Of a stretch of 64,000 nt of DNA, positions 54,544 to 63,484 are shown in pieces (positions within the stretch are counted from its first letter, which is position 1; every line of letters starts with the position of its first letter). The stretch spans positions 62,001 through 126,000 of the forward strand of contig NZ_JASERL010000005.1 of the NCBI RefSeq assembly GCF_030766935.1, given 5' to 3'. The stretch comes from Streptomyces sp. KL109B (lineage in GTDB: Bacteria > Actinomycetota > Actinomycetes > Streptomycetales > Streptomycetaceae). A program made the position numbers and the translations under genes. The notes below the pieces were generated by a model. It was not told the origin of the DNA, made no database searches, and saw nothing but the letters and a program-made list of their open reading frames with translations.

Positions 54544-56030
54544 TCCGGCTGCGTCTGGACGTTCAGCTCGCCCAGGCGGATCTTCTGGGCCGGATCGGTC
54601 CTGGCGTCGTCGACCTTCAGGACGTCGAAGCCCTTCGCGATGTCGTTCGAGTAGATGTAGCCGTTGTAGTAGTACGCGGACCAGGAACCGCCCGTCTGGA
54701 TCTTGTCGGTGCTGAGCGGGCCGCGCTCGAAGTAGCCGATCTCCTCGGGTTTCGTGGAGTCCGTGAAGTCCCAGACGGAGACGCCGCCCTGGTACCAGGC
54801 CTGCACCATGAGGTCCTTGCCCTTGACCGGGATCAGCGAGCCGTTGTGCGCGACACAGTTCTCGGTGTCGGCCTGGTGGCGCGGGATCTTGAAGTAGCTC
54901 TTGAAGACGAGCTTGCGCTTGTCGCCCTTGCCGGTGATGTCGTAGATGCCGTCGGCGCCGCGGTTCGGACCGATCTCGGCGTTGCAGGTGGCCGCGCCGC
55001 CGCCGCCCAACTCGTCGGTGAAGACGACCTTGTTGGCTGTTTGGTTGAAGGTCGCCGAGTGCCAGAACGCGAAGTTCACATTGTCCTGGACCTGGTCGAT
55101 GACCTTGGGGTGCTCCGGGTCGGCGATGGAGAACAGGATGCCGTCACCCATGCAGGCGCCCGCCGCGAGGTCCTTGGAGGGCAGGACGGTGATGTCGTGG
55201 CAGCCGGTGGTCTTGGAGACGCCCGGGTTGGTGGGCGCGCCCGGGTTGCCGCCGCCGTCCTCGCCGTCACCGGGGAAGAGGACCGGGAAGCTCACGACGG
55301 CTGCCTTCTGCGGCGCGTTGCGCGGCACCTTGATGACCGAGATGCCGTCGTGCGGCGGCTTGCAGTCGGGGAACGTCGCGCTCGGCGAGTACGAGGAGAC
55401 GTAGATGTAGACGTTCTTCTTCTGCGGCACCAGGCTGTGCGTGTGCGAGCCGCAGGCGGTCTCGACGGCGGCGACGTACTTGGGGTTCGCCTTGTCGGTG
55501 ATGTCGAAGACCTTCATGCCCTCCCAGGACGACTTCTCGGTCGCGGGCTGGGTGGTGGAGGCGCAGGAGTCGTCGCTGCGGGAGCTGTCCGTGGACAGGA
55601 ACAGCAGGTTCCCGGAGACGGAGACGTCGTTCTGGGAGCCGGGGCACAGCACCTGCGCGACCGTCTTCGGCGCCTTCGGGTCGCTGATGTCGAAGACGCG
55701 GAAGCCGTCGTAGTTCCCGGCGAAGGCGTACTTGCCCTGGAACGCCAGGTCGGAATTGGTGCCGGGCAGCGCGTCCTTCGGGATGTTGGTGACGTGCTGG
55801 ATGTTGTCCGAGTGCACGACCTCGTCCTGGCCGGGGATGTCACCGGCGGATATCGCCTTCTCGACCTCGGCCTCTGTGCTCTTCGACACGCTCTTGGGCG
55901 CCGCGTCCTTGTCGCCCGGGTCGGGCGTCGCCGAGACCGGCCCCGCGGCGAGCAGCGCCGCGAGCAGCCCGGCCGCGGCCGTGGCAACTCCCAGGCGTCT
56001 GCGGCGCGTTCGGGTGGAGGACAGGATCAC
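54531..56030 (-). CDS. Secreted LVIVD-repeat beta-propeller protein
   Basis: 499 residues from GTG at 56030 (GGAG 8 bases upstream). Residues 1-34 are a signal peptide (RTRRRRLGVATAAAGLLAAL, cleavage after VSA). The mature part has repeated units such as YDGFRVFDISDPKAPK, EGMKVFDITDKANPK and DGILFSIADPEHPK, the LVIVD propeller blades. Twin Arg (RRRR) with a hydrophobic core might also allow Tat export. Extracellular binding function, ligand unknown. Confidence 0.85.
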   Translation of the reverse strand: MILSSTRTRRRRLGVATAAAGLLAALLAAGPVSATPDPGDKDAAPKSVSKSTEAEVEKAISAGDIPGQDEVVHSDNIQHVTNIPKDALPGTNSDLAFQGKYAFAGNYDGFRVFDISDPKAPKTVAQVLCPGSQNDVSVSGNLLFLSTDSSRSDDSCASTTQPATEKSSWEGMKVFDITDKANPKYVAAVETACGSHTHSLVPQKKNVYIYVSSYSPSATFPDCKPPHDGISVIKVPRNAPQKAAVVSFPVLFPGDGEDGGGNPGAPTNPGVSKTTGCHDITVLPSKDLAAGACMGDGILFSIADPEHPKVIDQVQDNVNFAFWHSATFNQTANKVVFTDELGGGGAATCNAEIGPNRGADGIYDITGKGDKRKLVFKSYFKIPRHQADTENCVAHNGSLIPVKGKDLMVQAWYQGGVSVWDFTDSTKPEEIGYFERGPLSTDKIQTGGSWSAYYYNGYIYSNDIAKGFDVLKVDDARTDPAQKIRLGELNVQTQPDYFG

Positions 56031-56049
56031 TGTTGTCTCCTTTGTCTCC

Positions 56050-56085
56050 TTGAATGACGGTGACTTCGTTCGTACGTGAACGATT
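56050..56085. promoter_or_regulatory. Divergent promoter region with short dyad
   Basis: CGTTC-GTACGT-GAACG (about 56073-56088) lies between the LVIVD gene and the DUF305 gene. Possible shared operator; no -10/-35 can be assigned firmly. Confidence 0.35.
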
Positions 56086-56114
56086 CACAGATCCCCCCGA
56101 GTATCGTCTTCCTC

Positions 56115-56774
56115 ATGCACAGATCAATAGATGGCAACGCAATCGTCATGAAAGTTGCCGTCGCCGCGCTGGTGGCGGTGTCGGCGCTGGCACTGACCGC
56201 GTGCGACTCGGGATCGGACAACTCCCGTGCGTCCGACGGGCCTTCGGTCATCGCGCCGGGCAAGCCGGGCGAGGGGGCCGAGACACTGTCGGCCAAGGAC
56301 GCGCGGCGGCGCGGCTCCGACGACGCCCCGAACTCCGCGGACGTCCGTTACGCGCGGATGATGATCCCGCACCACGAGCAGGCCATCGAGATGACCGAAC
56401 TCGCCCCGAAGCGGGCCGAGTCGGCGAAGGTCAAGGCGCTCGCCGAGCGGATCGCCGCCGCGCAGGGGCCCGAGATCGAGATGATGCGCGGGTGGCTGAA
56501 GAAGCACGGGCGAGGCGCCTCCCCCGAAGGCCACGACGCGCACGACACGATGCCCGGAATGGCCACGGACGCGCAGCTGAAGAAGCTGAAGGCCGCCCAG
56601 GGCACGGCATTTGACGCACTGTTCCTGAAACTGATGGTCACCCATCACCAGGGCGCGGTGACCATGGCCACCGACGTCAAGAGTGAAGGGAACAACGTGC
56701 AGGTGGAGGAGATGGCGGACGACGTGATCGCCCAGCAGACGAGCGAGATCGCGCGGATGCGTGACATGTCCTGA
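56115..56774 (+). CDS. DUF305 lipoprotein
   Basis: 219 residues from ATG at 56115; earlier ATG at 56076 would add residues before the signal. Signal ending LALTAC gives a lipobox with Cys as anchor. Two ferritin-like His pairs, IPHHEQAIEMTE and VTHHQGAVTMAT, are the DUF305 hallmark. These proteins are often near copper genes and probably bind metal outside the cell. Divergent from the LVIVD gene. Confidence 0.85.
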   Translation: MHRSIDGNAIVMKVAVAALVAVSALALTACDSGSDNSRASDGPSVIAPGKPGEGAETLSAKDARRRGSDDAPNSADVRYARMMIPHHEQAIEMTELAPKRAESAKVKALAERIAAAQGPEIEMMRGWLKKHGRGASPEGHDAHDTMPGMATDAQLKKLKAAQGTAFDALFLKLMVTHHQGAVTMATDVKSEGNNVQVEEMADDVIAQQTSEIARMRDMS

Positions 56775-56876
56775 CGCCCGTGCTCCCCGCGGGGACACAC
56801 CGCCGCGCCCTCTCCCCCACCGCGCTCCCCGGTGTCATGCTGAGACACATCAGCACCCCGGCGGAGGGAGCCTCCC

Positions 56877-58220
56877 GTGCCGCACATCGCCGTCGTCGGT
56901 TCGGGTCCGAGCGGGGTGTACACCGCGCAGGGCCTCCTGCGGCAGGACCGGGTCCCGGACGTCCGCGTCGATGTCGTCGACCGGCTGCCCTGCCCGTACG
57001 GTCTGGTGCGCTACGGCGTCGCGCCCGACCACGAGAAGATCAAGTCGCTGCAGAACAACCTGCGTTCGATCCTTGAGGACGAGCGGGTGCGCTTCCTCGG
57101 CGGCGTGGAGATCGGCCCCGCGCTGCCGCCCGCGAAGCTCCTTGAGCTGTACGACGCGGTGGTGTACTGCGTGGGCGCGGCGGCCGACCGGCGGCTCGGG
57201 GTGCCGGGCGAGGACCTGCCGGGCAGCTGGTCCGCGACGGACTTCGTGGCATGGTACAGCGCCCACCCGGACGCCTTCGACGGCGGTTTCGTACGGGGTG
57301 TGCGCACAGCCGTCGCGATCGGCGTCGGCAATGTGGCGGTGGACGTGACCCGGATGCTGGCGCGCGGCGCCCCGGAGCTCCTCCCCACGGACATGCCGCG
57401 CGCCGCGCTCGACACGCTCGCGGCGAGCGAGGTGCGGGACGTGCACATGGTGGGCCGGCGCGGCCCCTCGCAGGCCCGCTTCACCACGAAGGAGCTGCGC
57501 GAGCTGGGCGGCCTCCCGGACACCGAAGTGGTCGTGGACGCGCGGGAGTTGGCGCTCGACCCGGCGTACGAGGACCCGTCCGGACTGCCGGGCGCGCAGC
57601 GGCGGAACGTGGAGGTGCTGCGGGGGTGGGCCACTTCTTCGCCCGGGCCCGCCACGCGGCGCCGGATCCATCTGCGGTTCTACCTGCGGCCCGTCGAGGT
57701 GCTCGCGGAGGGCGGCCGGGTCGGCGGGGTGCGCTTCGAACGGACGCGGCCCGACGGGCACGGGGGCGTGGTCGGGACGGGGGAGTTCGAGGAGATCGGG
57801 GCGGAGTTGCTGCTGAGGTCGGTGGGGTATCGCGGAGTGCCGTTGGAGGGGCTGCCGTTCGACGAGCGCAGTGGCACCGTGCCGCACACGGCGGGGCGGG
57901 TGCTGCGGGGTGCGCGGGTGGCGCCGGGCGAGTACGTCGCCGGGTGGATCAAGCGCGGTCCCACCGGGGTGATCGGCACCAACAGGCCGTGCGCCAAGGA
58001 GACCGTCGGCTCGCTCCTCGACGACGCCCACATCTTCGTAGCGGACGAACCCGCGCGGGATCCGCTGGGCGGGCTCGTCGCCGCCGGGGCGCGGCCCGTG
58101 GAGTGGGACGGGTGGCGGGCGATCGAGCGGGCGGAGGCGGAGTTGGGGCGCGGGCTCGGGCGTGGCCCGGTGAAGATCCCGGACTGGGAGGGGCTGTTGA
58201 GCGCGGCCCGCGGTTCGTAG
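56877..58220 (+). CDS. fprA: Ferredoxin-NADP+ reductase, adrenodoxin-reductase type
   Basis: 447 residues from GTG at 56877 (GGAGGGAG upstream). VVGSGPSGVYTAQGL is the FAD-binding loop, DRLPCPYGLVRYGVAPDHEK the family signature, and GVGNVAVDVTRMLAR the NADP-binding motif. It passes electrons from NADPH to ferredoxin, for example for cytochrome P450s. No P450 or ferredoxin gene is adjacent. Length is normal. Confidence 0.9.
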   Translation: MPHIAVVGSGPSGVYTAQGLLRQDRVPDVRVDVVDRLPCPYGLVRYGVAPDHEKIKSLQNNLRSILEDERVRFLGGVEIGPALPPAKLLELYDAVVYCVGAAADRRLGVPGEDLPGSWSATDFVAWYSAHPDAFDGGFVRGVRTAVAIGVGNVAVDVTRMLARGAPELLPTDMPRAALDTLAASEVRDVHMVGRRGPSQARFTTKELRELGGLPDTEVVVDARELALDPAYEDPSGLPGAQRRNVEVLRGWATSSPGPATRRRIHLRFYLRPVEVLAEGGRVGGVRFERTRPDGHGGVVGTGEFEEIGAELLLRSVGYRGVPLEGLPFDERSGTVPHTAGRVLRGARVAPGEYVAGWIKRGPTGVIGTNRPCAKETVGSLLDDAHIFVADEPARDPLGGLVAAGARPVEWDGWRAIERAEAELGRGLGRGPVKIPDWEGLLSAARGS

Positions 58221-58308
58221 ACAACCCAATGCGCGTTCCGGGGCGCGGACACGTGGCGGCAACACGACGGAAATCAGCCGATCGTTCGAGGTCATTACGT
58301 TCTCGTCC

Positions 58309-59685
58309 ATGACAACGCACCCCGTGGACCAGGTCCCGCCCGCGCGCCAGTTGGTGGCGTTTGGGCTGCAGCACGTGCTCGCCATGTACGCGGGCGCGGT
58401 CGCCGTGCCGCTGATCGTGGGCGGCGCGATGAAGCTGCCGCCCGCCGATCTCGCGTATCTGATCACCGCCGATCTGCTGGTGTGCGGGATCGCGACGCTC
58501 ATCCAGTGTGTGGGGGTGTGGCGGTTCGGGATCCGGCTGCCGATCGTGCAGGGCTGTACGTTCGCGGCCGTGTCGCCGATGGTGCTGATCGGGACGGAGG
58601 GCGGCGGGCTGCCCGCGATCTACGGGGCGGTGATCGTGGCGGGGCTCGCCATGATGCTGCTCGCGCCGGTCTTCGGGCGGCTGCTGCGCTTCTTCCCGCC
58701 GCTCGTCACGGGCACGGTGATCCTGATCATCGGGCTTTCGCTGCTGCCGACGGCGGGGACGTGGGCGGCGGGCGGCGAGGGCGCGGAGGACTTCGGTGAC
58801 CCGAAGAACATCGGGCTCGCGGCGCTCGTCCTGGTGCTCGTGCTGGGTGTGCAGCGGTTCGCGCCGCCCGCCCTGAGCCGGGTCGCGGTGCTCGTCGGCA
58901 TCGTGGCCGGCACGGCGGTGGCGATACCCACCGGGTTCACGGACTTCTCCGCCGTCGGGGACGCGAACTGGGTCGGGATCAGCACGCCGTTCCACTTCGG
59001 CGCCCCGGAGTTCCACGTGGCGGCCATCGTGTCGATGCTGGTGGTGGCGCTTGTGACGATGACGGAGACGACCGGCGACTTCATCGCGGTCGGCGAGATG
59101 ACGGGCCGCCCTGTGGACCGGCGGGCGCTCGGCGACGGGCTGCGCGCCGACGGCTTCTCGACCGTGCTCGGCGGCGTCTTCAACACCTTCCCGTACACGG
59201 CGTTCGCGCAGAACGTGGGCCTGGTCGGCATGACGAAGGTGCGCAGCCGCTGGGTCGTCGCCGTGTCCGGCGGCATCCTGATCCTGCTCGGGCTGCTGCC
59301 GAAGCTGGGCGCGGTGGTCGCCGCGATCCCGTCGCCGGTGCTCGGCGGGGCGGGGCTCGTGATGTTCGGGACGGTCGCGGCGAGCGGCCTGAAGACCCTG
59401 TCGAAGGTGGACTTCGAGGGCAACGCCAATCTGACCGTGGTGGCGGTCTCAGTGGCCGTCGGGCTGCTCCCGGTGGGCGTGCCGACGATCTACGAGCACT
59501 TCCCCCACTGGTTCCAGACGGTGATGGACAGCGGCATCAGCGCGGGCTGCCTGACGGCGATCGCGCTGAACCTGCTGTTCAACCACCTTCCGGGGACCGG
59601 GAGTTCAGTTCCCGCCGAGCCGGTCGCCCTGCCGGGCGGCCGCGTCGAGGATGTGGTCGAGAAGGCCGGGGAAGAGCGCGTCTAG
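58309..59685 (+). CDS. Uracil/xanthine permease (NCS2/NAT family)
   Basis: 458 residues with about 14 membrane spans. FGLQHVLAMYAGAVAVPLIV in span 1 and the QNVGLVGMTKV signature in span 10 are NAT/NCS2 hallmarks. Proton-driven uptake of a purine or pyrimidine base; xanthine or uric acid seems likely by family layout, but the substrate cannot be fixed. The start ATG lacks a clear Shine-Dalgarno; the 3' end overlaps the convergent arsR-like gene by 81 bases. Confidence 0.85.
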   Translation: MTTHPVDQVPPARQLVAFGLQHVLAMYAGAVAVPLIVGGAMKLPPADLAYLITADLLVCGIATLIQCVGVWRFGIRLPIVQGCTFAAVSPMVLIGTEGGGLPAIYGAVIVAGLAMMLLAPVFGRLLRFFPPLVTGTVILIIGLSLLPTAGTWAAGGEGAEDFGDPKNIGLAALVLVLVLGVQRFAPPALSRVAVLVGIVAGTAVAIPTGFTDFSAVGDANWVGISTPFHFGAPEFHVAAIVSMLVVALVTMTETTGDFIAVGEMTGRPVDRRALGDGLRADGFSTVLGGVFNTFPYTAFAQNVGLVGMTKVRSRWVVAVSGGILILLGLLPKLGAVVAAIPSPVLGGAGLVMFGTVAASGLKTLSKVDFEGNANLTVVAVSVAVGLLPVGVPTIYEHFPHWFQTVMDSGISAGCLTAIALNLLFNHLPGTGSSVPAEPVALPGGRVEDVVEKAGEERV

Positions 59686-59979
59686 GTCGGCCCTGCGAAG
59701 ACCGTTGAGCTTGGCGGTCCCCCGGTAGACCTGCACGATCACTCCGGCCTCGCGCAGCACCCGGAAGTGGTGCGTGGTCGTCGACTTGGTGACGGGCAGC
59801 TCGAACGCCGAACAGGACAGCTCGGCCTCCTCCGAGGCCGCCATCTCGCGGACGACGGCGAGGCGCATCGGATCGGACAGCGCGTGCAGCACCGCTTCGA
59901 GGCGGATCTCCTCGCGGGAGGGGTGCGCGAGCGTGCGGCCGCCGGTGGCTGCCTCGGTGTGCGGTGCTGCGGCCGTCAT
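59605..59979 (-). CDS. ArsR-family regulator
   Basis: 124 residues from ATG at 59979 (AAGGGGAG upstream). Residues 30-95 (VLHALSDPMRLAVVREMAAS, then CSAFELPVTKSTTTHHFRVL) are an ArsR winged helix. Only one Cys is in the region, so it is not a classic metal-binding form. Divergent from the old-yellow-enzyme gene with two dyads between them; it likely represses that gene and itself. Confidence 0.85.
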   Translation of the reverse strand: MTAAAPHTEAATGGRTLAHPSREEIRLEAVLHALSDPMRLAVVREMAASEEAELSCSAFELPVTKSTTTHHFRVLREAGVIVQVYRGTAKLNGLRRADLDALFPGLLDHILDAAARQGDRLGGN

Positions 59980-60050
59980 GGACGACTCCCCTTCACGGTG
60001 CGGCTGGCGCGACGCCTGCGGTGCGGCGCGCTCATCGTTCGCCGTCATTG

Positions 60051-60100
60051 TACGAGAACCATCGTAGTTTGACATCCGCCGTAGTACGGTGGCTATCGTA
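60051..60100. promoter_or_regulatory. Two TACG-N8-CGTA operators
   Basis: TACGAGAACCATCGTA (60051-60066) and TACGGTGGCTATCGTA (60085-60100), centres 34 bases apart. TTGTACGA and TCGTACAA form the outer arms of the whole block. They sit between arsR and the oxidoreductase gene. Presumed ArsR binding sites. Confidence 0.75.
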
Positions 60101-60175
60101 CAAGGGAAGTCCTCGTCGTGACCGCGAAGCGTTTTCGCGACCCGTCCCGACGACCCGTACCGAATGGAGTCCGCC

Positions 60176-61258
60176 GTGAGCGCACTGTTCGAGCCCTACA
60201 CCCTCCGGTCCCTGACCATCCCCAACCGGGTGTGGATGCCGCCGATGTGCCAGTACAGCGCGGCTCCCGAGGGCCCGCTCGTGGGGGCGCCGAACGACTG
60301 GCACTTCCAGCACTACGGGGCGCGCGCCGCGGGCGGCACCGGCCTGATCATCGTCGAGGCGACGGCCGTCTCCCCCGAGGGCCGCATCTCGCCGCAGGAC
60401 CTCGGCATCTGGAACGACACGCAGGTCGAGGCGTTCCGCCGGATCACGTCCTTCCTGAAGTCGCAGAACACGGTGCCGGGCATCCAGCTCGGACACGCGG
60501 GCCGCAAGGCCTCCACCGACCAGCCCTGGAAGGGCGGCGCGCCGCTCGGCCCGGACGCGTACGGCTGGGAGGCCGTCGCGCCGAGCGCGGTGCCGTTCGA
60601 CGAGAAGCACCCGGTGCCGGCGGAGCTGTCGGTCGACGCCATCAAGGAGGTCGTCCAGCAGTTCGTCGACGCCACCCGCCGCACCCTGGACGCCGGCTTC
60701 GAGGTCATCGAGCTGCACGGCGCGCACGGCTACCTCATCGGCGAGTTCCTGTCCCCGCACTCCAACAAGCGCACGGACGAGTACGGCGGCTCCTACGAGA
60801 ACCGCACCCGGTTCGCCCTGGAGGTCGTCGACGCGGTGCGCGCCGAGTGGCCCGATGAGCTGCCGCTGCTCTTCCGTATCTCCGCCACGGACTGGCTGGA
60901 GGACGGCGAGGGCTGGACCGCCGACGACACGGTCCGCTTCGCGGCCGAGCTTCAGGCCCACGGCGTGGACCTCATCGACGTCTCGACGGGCGGCAACGCG
61001 GCCGGCGTCCGCATCCCGCTCGGCCCCGGCTACCAGGTGCCCTTCGCGGCCCGCGTCCGGGGCGAGGCCGGGGTCCCGGCCGCCGCGGTCGGCCTCATCA
61101 CCGAGCCCGAGCAGGCCGAGAAGATCCTCGCCAACGGTGAGGCGGACGCGATCCTCGTCGGCCGCGAGCTGCTCCGCGACCCGTCCTTCGCACGGCACGC
61201 GGCGCGCGAACTGGGCGCGGAGAGCCATGTGCCGGACCAGTACCACCGGTCCGTGTAA
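60176..61258 (+). CDS. YqjM-type old yellow enzyme oxidoreductase
   Basis: 360 residues from GTG at 60176 (GGAG 6 bases upstream; ATG at 60164 has no site). Signature residues: PMCQYSA (Cys and Tyr of the thermophilic-like OYE active site), HGAHGYLIGEFLSP with the catalytic His pair, DEYGGSYENRTRF, and GGNAAGVRIPLGP. FMN enzyme that reduces activated C=C bonds with NAD(P)H; often part of oxidative or electrophile stress response. Regulated by the divergent ArsR. Confidence 0.9.
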   Translation: MSALFEPYTLRSLTIPNRVWMPPMCQYSAAPEGPLVGAPNDWHFQHYGARAAGGTGLIIVEATAVSPEGRISPQDLGIWNDTQVEAFRRITSFLKSQNTVPGIQLGHAGRKASTDQPWKGGAPLGPDAYGWEAVAPSAVPFDEKHPVPAELSVDAIKEVVQQFVDATRRTLDAGFEVIELHGAHGYLIGEFLSPHSNKRTDEYGGSYENRTRFALEVVDAVRAEWPDELPLLFRISATDWLEDGEGWTADDTVRFAAELQAHGVDLIDVSTGGNAAGVRIPLGPGYQVPFAARVRGEAGVPAAAVGLITEPEQAEKILANGEADAILVGRELLRDPSFARHAARELGAESHVPDQYHRSV

Positions 61259-61272
61259 CAGCCGGTCAGTGG

Positions 61273-61309
61273 TGTGCCCCCGTGGTCGTCCGTGGACCAC
61301 GGGGGCACA
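61273..61309. terminator. 15-bp perfect hairpin
   Basis: Bases 61273-61287 (TGTGCCCCCGTGGTC) pair with 61295-61309, loop of 7, directly after the oxidoreductase gene. It probably serves both strands. Confidence 0.85.
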
Positions 61310-61406
61310 TGTGGTGATGGGGCGGCGCGTGTTCATGGGGCCTACGTGTTCATGGGTAGCCGCGTTCTGCGTCGGCGGCTCCGCCGCCCTTCGCCGGGGC
61401 CGACGA

Positions 61407-63293
61407 TCAGCCGGCCGTGGCCCAGGCCCTCGACACCCGTTTACGCAGCCGTAGCGCCGCCTCCGCGCGGCGGCGGACCGGGGCGCAGTAGGCGGTCGCG
61501 ATGGGCTGCGTCCCGCGCAGTTCGTCGGCGCTGCGCAGCAGTTCGGCGGCCAGGGCGGGGCGGCCGCGGGCCGCCGCGATGTCCGCGGCGAGTTCGGCGG
61601 TGCAGGCGGCGCCCACCGTGTCGTCGTGGGAGAGGTGGCTGTGCAGCGCGCGGCCCGCCTCCTGGGCGGCGACCTCCAGCGGCCCCTGGTCCCAGCGCAG
61701 CAGTTCTGCCTGGGCGTGTCCGAGCCAGGCCTCGGCCCACGGGTCGTGCACCCCGACCGCTCCCGACGGGGGCCGCACCAGTTCCTGCGCGGCCTCCGGG
61801 TCCCTGCGGACGAGGGCGAGCGCGAGGGCCGCCCGGCACAGGGCGCCGCCGGGACCGAACCCGGGCGCCTCGCCGAGGATCCTCAGCGCCGCCTCGAACG
61901 CGTCGGCGGCCTCGCGCACCCGCCCCTGCCGCAGTTCCTCGACGCCCCGCGCGTGCTCCACGAGGCCGAGACAGCGCTCGTCCTCGTCCCGCCGCGCCGC
62001 CAACTGCCCGTTCAGCAGCTTGGATTCGGCCTCCGCGCCGTCCCCGCACAGCGAGTCCAGGTATCCGGCGAGCCACCACGCGCGGCCGGGCACCGGGTCC
62101 TGGTGCAGGCGCAGCACCCGCCGCAGCGCCGTCCGCCCCTCCTCGGCCCGGCCGCACGCCACCCACAGGAACCACAGGTGCACCACGGTGTCGAGCGCGA
62201 CGCCCGGTTCGGCCGTCCGCGAGAACGGCCCGGTGCGCGGGTCCATCGCCACCTGGAGGTCGGGCAGTTGGCGCAGCACGAGGGCGCGGGCCTCCCGCTG
62301 CCGCCCGCGGCTCCACTGCTCGGCGGCCCGCCGGGCGAGTCGCGCACACCACTCGCGGTGGCGCGGGACGAGGTCCCCGCGCTCCCCTGCCGCCTCCAGG
62401 GCGCGCAGACACACCACGCGCATCGGCCCGGTGAGCCGGGTCCGCGGCCGGCCCGCCGGGTCGACGTCGCCGCCCGGGTCGCCCGGTACGAGGGCGAAGG
62501 GCGCGATCCCCTCCATCAGGACCGGGATGCGTTCGGCCGGCAACTCCGCGGTGGCGCACACCTCGCGCACCGCGTCCAGGTCGAAGTCGGCCTCGAACAC
62601 GGCGAGGCGGCTCAGCAGCCGGCGTTCGCCGCGGGTGCTGCGCGCGTAGGCCCGCTCGGCGGCGGCGAGCGCCTGCGACGGGTACGGGTGGCGCTCCACG
62701 TCCGCGAGGTCGGCGGGGCCGCGCAGCCGTCGACCGGCGTCCAGGAGCGCGCCGGGCAGCCCGTCCAGGCGGTGCGCGAGCGTGCCCGCGCGGGTGGAGG
62801 TCTCCGGGTCGGCCAGGAGCCAGCGGCCCGCCGCACCGGCGAGCAGGTCCATGGCCGCGCTGCCGCGCAGTGGGAGCAGCCGGTGCACGGATTCGCCGCG
62901 CAGCCAACTGGGCCGGTCCGAGATGCGCAGAACGGTGAGCCCCGGCACATCCTCCAGGAGCGCGGCCATCACGTCGGTGCCCGCCCCGCCGAGGTGCTCC
63001 CAGTCGTCGAGGACGAGCAACGGGCGCGCCCGCAGCCGCCGTCCGGGCCTGACGCCGAGCCGGTGGCGCAGCCGGACCATGACGCCGCCGAGCACGCTCG
63101 GGTCGAGCCCGGCCCCCGACTCCCACACCACTTCGCGCCGGCCACGCGCGCGTACCTGCTCGACCGCCTCCCGCGCGAGCCGGGTCCTGCCCGATCCCGA
63201 GGGCCCCACCAGGGACACCAGGCGCCAGGACGCCAATCTCGTGAGCAGCGCCGCCAGTTCGCGCTCACGCCCTTTCAACTGTCCTTCACTCAC
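61407..63293 (-). CDS. STAND-like ATPase without output HTH
   Basis: 628 residues from GTG at 63293 (AAGGTG 9 bases upstream). The N-terminus has SLVGPSGSGRTRLAREAVEQ, a P-loop in which the invariant Lys is Arg (position 36), and RPLLVLDDWEHLGG as Walker B. Residues about 300-628 are TPR-like helical repeats. This resembles the ATPase and TPR parts of Streptomyces LuxR/SARP regulators, but no HTH is present at either end. It may have lost ATP hydrolysis or act through a partner such as the divergent Lrp-like gene. Confidence 0.7.
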   Translation of the reverse strand: MSEGQLKGRERELAALLTRLASWRLVSLVGPSGSGRTRLAREAVEQVRARGRREVVWESGAGLDPSVLGGVMVRLRHRLGVRPGRRLRARPLLVLDDWEHLGGAGTDVMAALLEDVPGLTVLRISDRPSWLRGESVHRLLPLRGSAAMDLLAGAAGRWLLADPETSTRAGTLAHRLDGLPGALLDAGRRLRGPADLADVERHPYPSQALAAAERAYARSTRGERRLLSRLAVFEADFDLDAVREVCATAELPAERIPVLMEGIAPFALVPGDPGGDVDPAGRPRTRLTGPMRVVCLRALEAAGERGDLVPRHREWCARLARRAAEQWSRGRQREARALVLRQLPDLQVAMDPRTGPFSRTAEPGVALDTVVHLWFLWVACGRAEEGRTALRRVLRLHQDPVPGRAWWLAGYLDSLCGDGAEAESKLLNGQLAARRDEDERCLGLVEHARGVEELRQGRVREAADAFEAALRILGEAPGFGPGGALCRAALALALVRRDPEAAQELVRPPSGAVGVHDPWAEAWLGHAQAELLRWDQGPLEVAAQEAGRALHSHLSHDDTVGAACTAELAADIAAARGRPALAAELLRSADELRGTQPIATAYCAPVRRRAEAALRLRKRVSRAWATAG

Positions 63294-63484
63294 GCCGATC
63301 CACACCTTCGCAGCAATCGCGTTTCCGATGGACGATGACTGCGGCGTGTACTTCGATGAGTACTGTGCCACCTGTTTCGCACGTTTCACGTGCGGCTGAT
63401 GACACATCCGGCGCGCCGCACTACCCATGGTGACGCCGTGGCGAGAACATTCCGGGCGCCTGCGCGGATTCGACAGGGAGACAC

